Shown here piece by piece: positions 15,414 to 24,467 of a stretch of 64,000 nt of DNA; position 1 is the stretch's first letter, and the number at the start of each line of letters is the position of its first letter. The translations under genes were made by a program, and so were the position numbers. The notes under the pieces are model-generated. The model was not told the DNA's origin. It was given only the letters and a program-made list of their open reading frames with translations, and made no database searches. The DNA comes from Blastococcus sp. TF02A-30. Lineage in GTDB: Bacteria > Actinomycetota > Actinomycetes > Mycobacteriales > Geodermatophilaceae. The stretch spans positions 310,001 through 374,000 of the forward strand of contig NZ_QOHJ01000004.1 in NCBI RefSeq assembly GCF_003319185.1, in the 5' to 3' direction.

Positions 15414-16952
15414 GTGCTGCTCGCCGACGTCGTCACCGCCTCCGGAGCGGTCGCCGCGACGCGGGCCCGCACCGCGAAGGCGGCGGCGATCGCCGAGCTG
15501 CTGCGCCGGGCGGACGCCGGCGAGGTCGAGCCGGCCACCGCGTGGCTGGCCGGTGAGCCGCGTCAGGCGCGCGACGGGCGGCTCGGGGTGGGCTGGCGGA
15601 CGCTGTCCCGGCTGGCCCCGCCGCCCGCCGACGAGCCGTCGCTGACCGTCGCCGCGGTCGACGGAGCGCTCACCGAGGTGGCCGGGATCAGCGGGACCGG
15701 CTCGGCGGCCCGGCGGGAGGCGGTGCTCGGCGGCCTCCTCGCTGCGGCCACCGCCGACGAGCAGCGCTTCCTCGTCCGGTTGCTCACCGGCGAGCTGCGG
15801 CAGGGCGCGCTGGAGGGCGTGGTGGTCGACGCCGTCGCCGTCGCGGCCGAGGTGCCCGCCGCGGCCGTGCGGCGGGCGTTCATGCTCTCCGGCCGGCTGC
15901 CGGAGACCGCGGCGGCGGCGCTCACCGGCGGGGCGCCGGCGCTGGCGGCCGTCCGGCTCCAGGTGGGCCGGCCGGTGCAGCCGATGCTGGCCAGCCCCGG
16001 GTCGTCGCTGGACGCCGCGCTGGCGGCGCTGGGCGCGGACGTCACCGTCGAGTTCAAGCTCGACGGCGCCCGCATCCAGGTGCACAAGGACGGCGACGAC
16101 GTCCGGGTGTGGACCCGCACGCTGCGCGAGGTCACCGACGGCGTACCGGAGCTGGTCGAACGGGTGCGCGCGCTGCCCTGCCGCGCCGCCGTCCTCGACG
16201 GCGAGACGCTGGCGCTGGACGACGACGGCCGGCCCCGGGCCTTCCAGGACACGATGAGCCGCTTCGGCAGCGCCGGGGCCGACGACGCCGGGGTGCTCCT
16301 GAGCCCGTTCTTCTTCGACCTGCTGCACGTCGACGGCCGCGACCTGCTGGACGAGCCGCTGCGGGTGCGGCTGGACGCGCTGGCCGGGCTGCTCGCCGAC
16401 GACGAGCACGCCGCGCTGCGGATGCCCGGCGTCCGGAACCCGTCCGCGGAGCAGGCCGCGGGCGTGCTCGCGGACGCGTTGGCGGCCGGCCACGAGGGCG
16501 TCGTCGTCAAGGAGCTCGGCGCGCCCTACGCGGCCGGCCGGCGCGGCAAGGCCTGGCAGAAGGTCAAGCCGGTGCACACCCTCGACCTCGTCGTCCTGGG
16601 TGCGGAGTGGGGGTACGGCCGGCGCACCGGGACGCTGTCGAACATCCACCTCGGCGCCCGCGATCCCGACGGCGGCGAGCCGGTGATGGTCGGCAAGACG
16701 TTCAAGGGCATGACCGACGAGCTGCTGGCGTGGCAGACCGCGACCTTCCCCGGGCACGCGCGCGAGAGCCCGCCGTGGGGGGTCGTGCTCCGGCCGGAGC
16801 TGGTGGTCGAGATCGCCGTCGACGGCGTGCAGCGCTCGCCGCGCTACCCCGGCGGGGTCGCGCTGCGGTTCGCCCGGGTGCTGCGCTACCGCCCCGACAA
16901 GACGCCCGCCGAGGCCGACACGATCGACGCCCTCCGGGCGCTGCTTGGCTAG
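15414..16952 (+). CDS. ligB: ATP-dependent DNA ligase, LigB type
   Basis: The 512-residue protein follows mycobacterial LigB along its length. An N-terminal DNA-binding domain (to about 190) is followed by motif I EFKLDGARIQVHK with the adenylated Lys215, motif III FFFDLLH, motif IV GHEGVVVKE, motif V WQKVKPVHTLDLVV, and an OB domain ending VQRSPRYPGG and RYRPDKTPAEADTID. GTG at 15414 is preferred because it begins LLADV as in the mycobacterial protein and lies 7 nt after CAGGAT (15401-15406), a leaderless-type spacing; in-frame starts at 15390 and 15405 would add a few residues. LigB is non-essential and probably acts in repair. Confidence 0.9.
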   Translation: MLLADVVTASGAVAATRARTAKAAAIAELLRRADAGEVEPATAWLAGEPRQARDGRLGVGWRTLSRLAPPPADEPSLTVAAVDGALTEVAGISGTGSAARREAVLGGLLAAATADEQRFLVRLLTGELRQGALEGVVVDAVAVAAEVPAAAVRRAFMLSGRLPETAAAALTGGAPALAAVRLQVGRPVQPMLASPGSSLDAALAALGADVTVEFKLDGARIQVHKDGDDVRVWTRTLREVTDGVPELVERVRALPCRAAVLDGETLALDDDGRPRAFQDTMSRFGSAGADDAGVLLSPFFFDLLHVDGRDLLDEPLRVRLDALAGLLADDEHAALRMPGVRNPSAEQAAGVLADALAAGHEGVVVKELGAPYAAGRRGKAWQKVKPVHTLDLVVLGAEWGYGRRTGTLSNIHLGARDPDGGEPVMVGKTFKGMTDELLAWQTATFPGHARESPPWGVVLRPELVVEIAVDGVQRSPRYPGGVALRFARVLRYRPDKTPAEADTIDALRALLG

Positions 16953-17003
16953 GCGCCGGCGCTGCTGGGCTAGGCGCCCGCGACTGGGCTAGGCGCCCGC
17001 GAC
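16947..17003. repeat. Three copies of GGCTAGGCGCC around two convergent stop codons
   Basis: Copies begin at about 16947, 16968 and 16987. The first holds the ligase stop (TAG, 16950-16952) and the last holds the stop of the minus-strand luciferase-like gene (16989-16991). The pattern suggests small tandem duplications of a gene end, leaving spare stop codons for both genes. Confidence 0.6.
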
Positions 17004-18017
17004 GCGGGGGGCGACCTCGGTGCCGAGCAGCTCGATGCCGCGCAGCAGATCCTCGTGCGCCAGCCGCGGGTTGGTCATCTGCAGCGACACCCGCTCCACC
17101 CCGCCGAGCTGGCCGGCGATCCGCACCAGCTTCTCGGCCACCGTGTCCGGGTCGCCCATGAAGAAGGCGCCGTCCGGCCCGCTGGTGCCGTCGAACTGCG
17201 CCCGCGACGGCGGCGCGAAGCCGCGCTCGCGGGAGACCTTGGTGAACATCTCGTGCCAGCCGGGGTAGATCGTGTCGGCGGCGGCCTGGGTGCTCTCGGC
17301 GACGAAGCCGAACACGTGCAGCCCCACCCGCAGCCGCTCCGGCGGGTGTCCGGCGTGCGCCCCGGCGCGGCGGTAGAGGTCGACCAGCGGCGCGAACTGG
17401 CGCGGCTCGCCGCCGATGATCGCCACCATCAGCGGCAGGCCGAGCAGCCCGGCGCGGGCGAACGACTCCGGCGTCCCGCCGACCCCGACCCAGATCGGCA
17501 GCGGGTCCTGCAGCGGCCGCGGGTAGACGCCCTGCCCGGACAGCGGCGGGCGGTGCCGGCCGGACCAGGTGACGTGCTCGTCCTGGCGGATCCGCAGCAG
17601 GAGGTCGAGCTTCTCCTCGAACAGCTCGTCGTAGTCGGCCAGGCTGAGCCCGAACAGCGGGAACGCCTCGGTGAACGAGCCACGGCCGACGACCAGGTCG
17701 ATCCGGCCCTTCGAGATCAGGTCCAGCGTGGCGAACTGCTGGAACACCCGGACCGGGTCCGCGGCGCTGAGGACGGCGACGGCGCTGCCCAGGCGGATGC
17801 GGCTCGTGCGCGCGGCGGCGGCCGCGAGGATCACCGGCGGCGCGGAGTCGTAGTACTCGCTGCGGTGGTGCTCGCCGATGCCGAACGAGTGGAGGCCCAC
17901 CCGGTCGGCGAGCTCGATCTCCTCCAGCAGGTGCGCCATGCGCTCCTCGGGGCCGATCACCCGCTCCGTCCGCGGATCGGTCACGGCCGAGACGAAGCTG
18001 TCGATCCCCAGGTGCAT
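16989..18017 (-). CDS. LLM-class flavin-dependent oxidoreductase
   Basis: The 342-residue protein is a bacterial-luciferase-like TIM-barrel monooxygenase. It starts with a beta-strand holding GIDSF, followed by GLHSFGIGEHHRSEY near residue 45, TSRIRLGSAVAVLSAADPVRVFQQFATLD near 75-105 and GRIDLVVGRGSF near 105. The C-terminal half carries IWVGVGGTPES and FFMGDPDTVAEKL. It probably uses FMNH2 supplied by a separate reductase, or F420; the substrate is unknown. The stop codon lies in a small repeat shared with the ligase end. The gene is monocistronic. Confidence 0.85.
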   Translation of the reverse strand: MHLGIDSFVSAVTDPRTERVIGPEERMAHLLEEIELADRVGLHSFGIGEHHRSEYYDSAPPVILAAAAARTSRIRLGSAVAVLSAADPVRVFQQFATLDLISKGRIDLVVGRGSFTEAFPLFGLSLADYDELFEEKLDLLLRIRQDEHVTWSGRHRPPLSGQGVYPRPLQDPLPIWVGVGGTPESFARAGLLGLPLMVAIIGGEPRQFAPLVDLYRRAGAHAGHPPERLRVGLHVFGFVAESTQAAADTIYPGWHEMFTKVSRERGFAPPSRAQFDGTSGPDGAFFMGDPDTVAEKLVRIAGQLGGVERVSLQMTNPRLAHEDLLRGIELLGTEVAPRVAGA

Positions 18018-18056
18018 GCGGGCCAGTCAAGCACCCGCCGCCGGTGGGCTCGGCGT

Positions 18057-18929
18057 TCAGGCGGCCGGGACGACGCGGTCCAGCCAGGCCAGCAGGTCGG
18101 CGACGACCTCGTCGCGGTTGGTCTCGTTGAACACCTCGTGCCGGGCGTCGCCGTACACCTGGAGCGTCACGTCGGACAGCCCGGCCTGCTCGAGCCGCTG
18201 CACGAGTCCGTGCACGAGGGCGAGCTGCCCGGTGACCGGGTCCTGGTCGCCGACGGCGACGTAGACCGGCAGGTCGGCGCGGATGCCGGCGATGCGGTCG
18301 GGGTCGGCGACCTGCCTGGCCGAGACGAACATCTGCTTGCCGTCCGCGGCGGACAGGCCGAAGCCGCACCGCGGGTCGGCGACGTAGGCGTCGACCTGGG
18401 CGGGGTCGCGGGACAGCCAGTCGTAGTCGGTGCGCGCCGGCGCGAAGGCAGCGTTGAAGGCCGACAGGTCCATCGGCCCGTCGAGGTCGATGGCCGGCTC
18501 CAGCAGGTCCAGCGCGGCCGTGCCGGTGAGGACCAGCCCGGCCAGGTCCTCGCTGTGGTCGAGGACGTGCTGCTGAGCGGCGAAGGACCCCATGCTGTGG
18601 CCGAGCAGCACCAGCGGCAGGTCGGGCAGCTCCGTTCGCACCCGGTCGGACAGCCGGCCGATGTCGCGCACCAGCTCGTCCCATCCGCCGGGGCCGAGCG
18701 CTCCCCACTGCCCCTCGCGCGCCGTCGCGCCGTGCCCGCGGTGGTCCTGCCCGACGACGACGAAGCCGGCCCGGGTCAGGTCGGCGGCCAGCGCCTCGTA
18801 GCGGAGCAGGTGCTCGCCCATGCCGTGCGTCAGCTGGACGATGCCGCGCGGGGCACCGGCCGGGTCCCAGCGGTAGGCCGTGACCGTCACGTCGTGGGCG
18901 GAGGGGACGGCGAAGCTCCGGGGGGCCAT
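18057..18929 (-). CDS. Alpha/beta hydrolase, monoglyceride-lipase/lysophospholipase type
   Basis: The 290-residue protein has THGMGEHLLRYE near 34-45 (oxyanion region), GQDHRGHGAT near 60, nucleophile elbow GHSMGS near 108, an acidic residue in AVGDQDPVTG near 230, and a final His in GDARHEVFNE near 262. HGMGEH and QDHRGHG are hallmarks of bacterial monoglyceride lipases. There is no signal peptide, so it is probably intracellular or loosely membrane bound. The ATG is 6 nt after TAATCT (minus strand, 18941-18936), a strong -10 hexamer, suggesting a leaderless message. Confidence 0.85.
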   Translation of the reverse strand: MAPRSFAVPSAHDVTVTAYRWDPAGAPRGIVQLTHGMGEHLLRYEALAADLTRAGFVVVGQDHRGHGATAREGQWGALGPGGWDELVRDIGRLSDRVRTELPDLPLVLLGHSMGSFAAQQHVLDHSEDLAGLVLTGTAALDLLEPAIDLDGPMDLSAFNAAFAPARTDYDWLSRDPAQVDAYVADPRCGFGLSAADGKQMFVSARQVADPDRIAGIRADLPVYVAVGDQDPVTGQLALVHGLVQRLEQAGLSDVTLQVYGDARHEVFNETNRDEVVADLLAWLDRVVPAA

Positions 18930-19077
18930 GCCGGGAGATTACGGTCCACCGCTGCGCTCCGGCCACCTGCGCGACCCGGTCGCGTCGCCGTGTCAAGCCC
19001 GTCCAGGAATCTGTGGACGGGCGGTTGACCTGGGGAAACGTACTCCGGGAAACGCCGGTCGGCGCTAGACTTCGCAC

Positions 19078-20319
19078 ATGTGTTCGACCGCCTGTGCAAC
19101 TCCCGTGGAGTGCCTGACCGGCGCTTTGGATGCGCTGGCCGCTGAGGGCTCGGGCGAGCTGCCCGGCCCGGTGTTGCTGGACCGGGAGTCGTTGCTGCTG
19201 CGGTCGGTCAACCGGCTGAACACGGAGCTGGCGCGCACCACCCGCCGCTGCGAGGTCGCCGGGGCCGGCGAGCACGACGGCAAGGCGACGATGGCGTCCT
19301 GGCTGCGCGGGCACGCCCGGCTGCCGGCCGGTGCGGCGAACCAGCTGGTGCGCGCCGGCCGGGCGCTGGAACAGCTGCCGGTGATCGCCGAGGCCGCGGC
19401 CTCGGGTGCCGTGCCGATCGAGGCGGTCGCCGCGGTGGCCCCGGTGGTGGAACCGGGCAACCTCGCCGCCGCGGCCGAGCAGGGCGTGGACGTCGGCGAG
19501 GTCGACCCGTTGCTGGCCGGCGTGGCGGCCACCCGGCCGCACGCCGAGCTGCGACAGGTGGTCGCCCACTACCTGGCCCGGCTCGATCCCGACGGGCCGG
19601 AGCCCGACCCCACCGAGTCCCGGCGGCTGGCGTGGACCCGGCACGACGACGGCAGCATCGCCGGCCGGTTCGAGCTGGACGCGGTCGGCGGGGAGAAGCT
19701 GATCGCCGCGGTCGAGGCGATCCTGCAGGCCTCCCGCCCCGCCGGGGATGACCGCACCCGGTCCCAGCGGCAGGCCGACGCGCTGGTGCAGCTGTGCGAC
19801 AACGCGCTGGCCGCCGGCTCGCTGCCGAGGCTGCGCGGGCACAAGCCTCAGATAGTCGCGACCATCCCGCTCGCGGACCTCGCCGACCCCGCCGTCGGCC
19901 GGGGTGCCGGCACCACCGGGTTCGGTGCCGCCATCTCCGCCGCCCGGGCCCGGTGGCTGGCGTGCGACGGTGCCGTCACCCGGGTGGTGATCGGCCCGGA
20001 CAGCGTGCCGCTGGACATGGGCCGCACCCACCGCCTCTTCCCGCCGCACCTGCGCCGGGCCGTCGAGCTGCGCGACAAGCACTGCGTCTTCGCCGGCTGC
20101 GACGCCCCGTCCTGGTGGTGCGACGTCCACCACCTGCTGGAGTGGATGGCCCACGGCGGGGAGACCAGCCTGGAGAATTCCGGCCTGCTGTGCGAGCGGC
20201 ACCACACCAAGGTCCACCACGGCTTCCGGATCGAACGAGATCCTGCCGGCCGATGGCACACCTACCGGCCCGACGGCACCGAGATCCTCATCGGCGAACC
20301 CTTCCTCCTGCTCGGCTGA
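19078..20319 (+). CDS. DUF222 and HNH-motif protein (13E12-repeat type)
   Basis: In the 413-residue protein the N-terminal helical DUF222 region covers about 20-250. A C-terminal HNH nuclease motif follows: CVFAGCDAP, WWCDVHHLLEW, and CERHHTKVHHG. Such proteins occur in many copies in actinobacterial genomes (the 13E12 family of mycobacteria) and are sometimes linked to mobile introns, but their function is not settled. The ATG lies 6 nt after TAGACT (19066-19071), so the message is probably leaderless. Two GGGAAACG copies stand at about 19033 and 19048 just upstream. No mobile-element ends are seen here. Confidence 0.85.
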   Translation: MCSTACATPVECLTGALDALAAEGSGELPGPVLLDRESLLLRSVNRLNTELARTTRRCEVAGAGEHDGKATMASWLRGHARLPAGAANQLVRAGRALEQLPVIAEAAASGAVPIEAVAAVAPVVEPGNLAAAAEQGVDVGEVDPLLAGVAATRPHAELRQVVAHYLARLDPDGPEPDPTESRRLAWTRHDDGSIAGRFELDAVGGEKLIAAVEAILQASRPAGDDRTRSQRQADALVQLCDNALAAGSLPRLRGHKPQIVATIPLADLADPAVGRGAGTTGFGAAISAARARWLACDGAVTRVVIGPDSVPLDMGRTHRLFPPHLRRAVELRDKHCVFAGCDAPSWWCDVHHLLEWMAHGGETSLENSGLLCERHHTKVHHGFRIERDPAGRWHTYRPDGTEILIGEPFLLLG

Positions 20320-20365
20320 GCGGCACCGACACCGACACCGGCACCGGCGCCGTCGTCATGCGCCG

Positions 20366-22210
20366 TCAGGCGGTCAGGGCCACGTCCCGCTCGGCGGCGG
20401 CGACCAGGTCGGCGTAGCGCCCGCCCAGTGCCAGCAGCTCTTCATGCGTGCCGAGCTCGACGACCCGCCCCTGGTGCAGGACGGCGATCGCGTCGGCGTG
20501 CCGGATGGTCGAGAGCCGGTGCGCGATGGTGATCGTCGTGCGCCCCCGGCTGGCCTCGTCCAGCGCCGCCTGCACCGCGCGCTCGGTGGCGATGTCCAGC
20601 GCGCTCGTCGCCTCGTCGAGCACCAGCACTCGCGGGTTCCGCAGCAGCGTGCGCGCGATCGCCAGGCGCTGCTTCTCCCCGCCCGAGAAGCGCTGCCCCC
20701 GGGCGCCGACCACGGTGTCGTAGCCGCGTGGCAGGCCGGCGATCAGGTCGTGGATCTGCGCCCGGCGCGCGGCGTCCTCGATCTGCTCGTCGGTCGCGTC
20801 GGGCCGGGCGTGCCGCAGGTTGTCGCGCACGGAGGCGTGCAGCAGGTAGGTCTCCTGCGACACCACGCCCACCACCTGCGCCAGCGTCGCCAGCGTCAGG
20901 TCGCGGAGGTCGACGCCGTCGATGGTCACCCGGCCGGTCGTCGGGTCGGCCAGCCGCGGCACCAGCGAGGCCAGCGTCGTCTTGCCCGACCCCGTCTCGC
21001 CCACCACGGCCAGCGTGCTGCCGGCGGGCACGAACAGGTCCACGTCCGCCAGCGCCGGGCGGTCGGCGTCCGGGTAGCGGAACCCGACGCCCTCCCAGCG
21101 CACCTCGCCGCGCACCCGCGCCGGGTCCAGCGGGACGGGGTGGGCCGGGTCGGTGATCTCCACCGGCAGGTCGAGGTACTCGAACACCCGGCTGAACAGC
21201 GCCAACGAGCTGGTCACCGTCACCTGCACGTCGAGCAGCTGCATGAGCGGCCGGAACAGCGCCCCCTGCAGCGTCGTGAACGCCACCAGCGTGCCGATCG
21301 TCATCCCGCCCGAGGTGACCGGCAGCCCCGCGGCGAGGTAGATCAGTGCCGGGATGGCGGCGAAGACGATGCTCATCGTGCCCATCCGCCAGCGCCCGGC
21401 CAGCTGCGCGCGCACCTCGAGGTCGACCAGCTCGCGCGAGGTGTCGGTGAACCGCTGGGCCTGCACCGGCCCGGCACCGACGGTCTTGGACAGCAGCACA
21501 CCGCTCACCGACAGGCCCTCGTCGACCTGGGCGCTCATCTCGGCCAGCTGGCGCTGCTGCTGCGCGGTGACCGCCCGGCGCATGCGGGCCACCTTGCGGG
21601 TGAGCAGGACCGCCGGCGGCAGCACGAGCAGCGAGAGCAGCGCCAGCCGCCAGCTGAGCGTCACCATCGCCGCGACCGTGCCGATCACCGTGGTCGCGTT
21701 GGCCGCCAGGGAGGTCGCCGTCGAGGTGACCACCGACTGCATGCCGGCGATGTCGTGGGTCAGCCGCGACTGCACCTCGCCGCCGCGGGTGCGGGTGAAG
21801 AAGGCCAGGGACTGCCGCTGCAGGTGGGTGAACACGGCCGTGCGCAGCATGTGCATGACCCGCTGCCCCACCGTGGTGGAGATCCACGTCTGCGCGATGC
21901 CCAGCAGCGCGGTGCTCACCGCAACGGCCATCATCCCGAGCACCGCCCAGACCAGCAGCGCCACGTCCCGCTCGGGCAGCGCCCGGTCGATGACCAGGCG
22001 CAGCAGGAACGGCGAGGCCAGCGCGATTCCCGACGACAGCACGATCAGCGCGACGACGAGCGCGACCCGGCGGCGCCACGGGCGGAAGAGCGCGGCGACC
22101 CGGCGCAGCGGCACGGGGGCGCGGTCGAGCTGCGCGCGGTCGGCGGGGTCGACCCGGCGGCCGGACCGGCCGCCGCCGTCCCCGCCGCCACGCCACGGTT
22201 GCGGATCCAT
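20366..22210 (-). CDS. ABC transporter, fused permease and ATPase (multidrug/lipid exporter type)
   Basis: In this 614-residue half-transporter an N-terminal soluble stretch is followed by about six membrane helices (about 45-330). The ATPase domain has Walker A GETGSGKTT at 404-412, signature FSGGEKQ at 508-514, Walker B VLVLDEA at 527-533 and switch His in IAHRLS near 564. It acts as a homodimer or with a partner. It is divergently transcribed from a MarR-type regulator, with a 74-bp AT-richer gap that holds a repeated GGTTACC motif, so control by that regulator is likely. A drug or lipid is the probable cargo. Confidence 0.9.
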   Translation of the reverse strand: MDPQPWRGGGDGGGRSGRRVDPADRAQLDRAPVPLRRVAALFRPWRRRVALVVALIVLSSGIALASPFLLRLVIDRALPERDVALLVWAVLGMMAVAVSTALLGIAQTWISTTVGQRVMHMLRTAVFTHLQRQSLAFFTRTRGGEVQSRLTHDIAGMQSVVTSTATSLAANATTVIGTVAAMVTLSWRLALLSLLVLPPAVLLTRKVARMRRAVTAQQQRQLAEMSAQVDEGLSVSGVLLSKTVGAGPVQAQRFTDTSRELVDLEVRAQLAGRWRMGTMSIVFAAIPALIYLAAGLPVTSGGMTIGTLVAFTTLQGALFRPLMQLLDVQVTVTSSLALFSRVFEYLDLPVEITDPAHPVPLDPARVRGEVRWEGVGFRYPDADRPALADVDLFVPAGSTLAVVGETGSGKTTLASLVPRLADPTTGRVTIDGVDLRDLTLATLAQVVGVVSQETYLLHASVRDNLRHARPDATDEQIEDAARRAQIHDLIAGLPRGYDTVVGARGQRFSGGEKQRLAIARTLLRNPRVLVLDEATSALDIATERAVQAALDEASRGRTTITIAHRLSTIRHADAIAVLHQGRVVELGTHEELLALGGRYADLVAAAERDVALTA

Positions 22211-22234
22211 GCCGCCCCCTTCCTCGAATTAGTC

Positions 22235-22278
22235 CGGTTACCTCATCATACGGTTACCTCGGCAGCTGCCGGTACGAT
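22235..22278. promoter_or_regulatory. Shared promoter/operator between ABC exporter and MarR regulator
   Basis: CGGTTACCTC occurs twice in direct order (22235-22244 and 22251-22260), 16 bp apart; its core GGTTACC is nearly self-complementary. Between the copies lies TATGAT on the minus strand (22250-22245), a -10 for the exporter. TACGAT at 22273-22278 is a -10 placed 6 nt before the regulator's GTG. The copies thus flank one -10 and sit near the -35 of the other, as expected for a repressor site. Confidence 0.55.
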
Positions 22279-22284
22279 CCCGCT

Positions 22285-22707
22285 GTGACCCGCGACGAGA
22301 GCGCGCAGCTCAGCGAGCTGCTCATGCACGCCGCGCGGACGCAGCGCCGCCGGTGGCGCGACGTGCTGGCGCCCTGGGGCCTCTCACCGTCGCAGGCGCG
22401 GGCGTTGCGCATCGTCTGCGAGCGCGACTCGACCCGCGTCTCCGACCTCGCGGAGGCCCTGCGCATCGCCCCCCGGTCGGCCACCGAGGTGGCCGACGAC
22501 CTCGAGGCGCGCGGCCTCGTGCGGCGCGCACCCGACCCGAGCGACCGCCGCGCCGTGCTGCTGCACGTCACGCCGCAGGGGCGCGAGATCCGCGACGAGG
22601 TGGACGCCGCCCGGTCGGCCGACTCCCGCGTGCTCTTCGCCCGGCTCACCGCCGACGAGCGGGCCGGCCTGGCCGAGCTGCTGCGCAAGGTCGCGGAGGA
22701 GCCCTGA
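22285..22707 (+). CDS. MarR-family transcriptional regulator
   Basis: The 140-residue protein has the winged-helix arrangement of MarR: LMHAARTQRRRW dimer helix, LSPSQARALRIV, recognition helix region RVSDLAEALRIAPRSATEVADDLEARGLV (about 55-83), and the wing DPSDRRAVLLHVTPQG. It is divergent from the ABC exporter, which is the usual arrangement for a local repressor released by the exporter's substrate. The GTG is only 6 nt from a -10 hexamer TACGAT, so the message should be leaderless. Autoregulation is likely because the repeat motif overlaps its promoter. Confidence 0.9.
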   Translation: MTRDESAQLSELLMHAARTQRRRWRDVLAPWGLSPSQARALRIVCERDSTRVSDLAEALRIAPRSATEVADDLEARGLVRRAPDPSDRRAVLLHVTPQGREIRDEVDAARSADSRVLFARLTADERAGLAELLRKVAEEP

Positions 22708-22805
22708 GCGGACCCGAGCGCCCTGGACCGGCCACCCCCCGATGGGGTGGAGATCACGTCGACCCGCCTCTCAAGATCATCAGCGGTGTTGCCGATGCCA
22801 ACCAG

Positions 22806-24416
22806 GTGACCAGTGGCGCCGTCGTCGGGACGGGACGTGGCGGGGCGATCCCTCCCCCACGGTCCGGCGACCCCGCCGCGGCGCTGTCGGCCGAGCTCGA
22901 CGAGCTCGAGGTGCTGTCCCGGTTCGAGCGCGACGACGTCGGCCCGCGCGCGGAGCAGGCCGCCGCAGCGGCCCGCGACCTCGGCCTCACCGACCAGGAG
23001 CTGCGCGCCCGCGTCGTCCTCGCCGACCTGCACCGCAAGGGCGGGCACGTGGCCGAGGCCGGTCGACGGCTGCACGAGATCCTGCGCTGGGCCGACGACC
23101 ACGACGCCGCGCACCTGCAGTCCCGCGCCGCCTTCGTGCTGGCCTCGGTCTTCCAGGAGCTCGGCGACCTCTCCCGGGCGCTCGAGCACGCCGTCCGCGC
23201 CGTCGACCTGCTCGCCGAGGACGCCGTCCCGGAGATCCGGATCGACGCCCTCGCCCGGCTGGCCGACTGCATCGGGCTCAGCGGCGACACCGCGGCCCGC
23301 GAGCGCTACGACCAGGTCCTGCAGCTCGCCCAGGACCTCGGCGACGTCGAGCGCCAGCTGCTCGTGCTCAACAACCGCGCCTACACCGAGACCGTCGCCG
23401 GTGCCTTCGAGGAGGCGCTGGTCTGGTGCACCGTGCTGCAGGACCTGGCCGCCGAGCACGACGTGCCCCTGCGGGTCGGCCGGCTCGACACCGTCGTCCG
23501 CGCGCTCATGGAGCTGGGCCGGTTCGACGAGGCCGAGACGGCGATGCTGCCCGGCCTGCGACCCGAGGCGCTCGACGCCAGCCAGGACGGCGACGCCGGT
23601 GCCGACTTCCTCCTCACCGCGGCCGAGCTCCGGCGCCGGCGCGGCCAGCTCGGCGCCGCCCAGGAGACGCTCGACGAGTGCGTGCGCCGCTGCGAGACCT
23701 ACGGCCTCGCCTCGATCCGGGTGCGCGCCCGCCGCGAGCAGGCCGAGCTGCACGCGGCCCGCGGGAACTTCCGCGCGGCCTACGAGGAGCACAAGCTCTA
23801 CAGCGACGAGGTCATGGAGCAGCAGTCCGCCGAGCGCGACGCCCGCGCCCGCGCGCTGCAGGCCATGTACGAGGCGACCGAGGCGCGGCGGCAGAGCCGC
23901 CGCTACCGCGAGCTGTCGCTGCGCGACCCGCTCACCGGGCTGTACAACCGCCGCTTCGTCGACGACCAGCTCCCCCGTCTGCTGGCCACCTCCGACGAGG
24001 TCACGGTCGGCCTGCTGGACCTCGACCACTTCAAGCGGATCAACGACACGCTCTCCCACGACGTCGGCGACCGGGTGCTGCGCGCCGTCGCCGAGCTGCT
24101 GCTGGAGGTCGAGGCGTCCGCCGACACCGGCCCGGGCACCGGTTCGTTCGCCGCCCGCCTGGGCGGCGAGGAGTTCCTGCTCGTGCTCGTGGGTGTCGCC
24201 CGCGCCGACGGGGTCGCGCGGCTGGACGAGGTCCGCCGCACCCTGGCCGCGCAGCCCTGGGACCAGCTGACCGCGGGGCTCCCGGTGACCACCAGCATCG
24301 GCGCCACCACCGCCGCGCCCGGCGAGTCCCCGGCCGACGTGCTGGGCAGGGCCGACGCGCACCTGTACCGCGCCAAGCGCCAGGGTCGCGACCGGGTCGT
24401 CAGCGACCTCGGCTGA
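22806..24416 (+). CDS. TPR-like repeat protein with active-type GGDEF domain (diguanylate cyclase)
   Basis: The 536-residue protein has an N-terminal two thirds of helical TPR-like repeats (Ala/Leu-rich pairs such as LEHAVRAVDLLAEDAVPEIRIDALARLA). A short coiled segment with many Arg and Gln (about 340-370) leads into a GGDEF domain: RDPLTGLYNRRF, DLDHFKRINDTL, and the active-site loop as GGEEF, which is compatible with catalysis. No membrane helix is present, so this is a cytoplasmic cyclic-di-GMP synthase tuned by protein interaction. The GTG at 22806 is the first good in-frame start after the regulator gene. A C-terminal EAL domain is absent. Confidence 0.85.
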   Translation: MTSGAVVGTGRGGAIPPPRSGDPAAALSAELDELEVLSRFERDDVGPRAEQAAAAARDLGLTDQELRARVVLADLHRKGGHVAEAGRRLHEILRWADDHDAAHLQSRAAFVLASVFQELGDLSRALEHAVRAVDLLAEDAVPEIRIDALARLADCIGLSGDTAARERYDQVLQLAQDLGDVERQLLVLNNRAYTETVAGAFEEALVWCTVLQDLAAEHDVPLRVGRLDTVVRALMELGRFDEAETAMLPGLRPEALDASQDGDAGADFLLTAAELRRRRGQLGAAQETLDECVRRCETYGLASIRVRARREQAELHAARGNFRAAYEEHKLYSDEVMEQQSAERDARARALQAMYEATEARRQSRRYRELSLRDPLTGLYNRRFVDDQLPRLLATSDEVTVGLLDLDHFKRINDTLSHDVGDRVLRAVAELLLEVEASADTGPGTGSFAARLGGEEFLLVLVGVARADGVARLDEVRRTLAAQPWDQLTAGLPVTTSIGATTAAPGESPADVLGRADAHLYRAKRQGRDRVVSDLG

Positions 24417-24467
24417 CGCCCGGAGGCGGTGACGAGGGCCCCGCGCCGATCACCTAGCGTGCACGGG

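Noticed and set aside
11432-15538. A 1368-codon open frame on the minus strand through the alditol oxidase region
   Set aside because: Only the last 334 codons are the FAD subunit. The rest lies antisense to alditol oxidase and out of frame with the GAF-ANTAR and iron-sulfur genes, with Arg/Gly/Pro-rich nonsense composition.
19078-20319. HNH gene as part of a homing or mobile element
   Set aside because: DUF222/HNH genes are ordinary multicopy actinobacterial genes. No intron boundaries, target duplications or integrase were seen.
20320-20365. CCGACA/CCGGCA short repeats between the HNH and ABC genes
   Set aside because: Only about 30 bp of simple hexanucleotide repetition with no pairing arms long enough for a terminator; no sign of an element.
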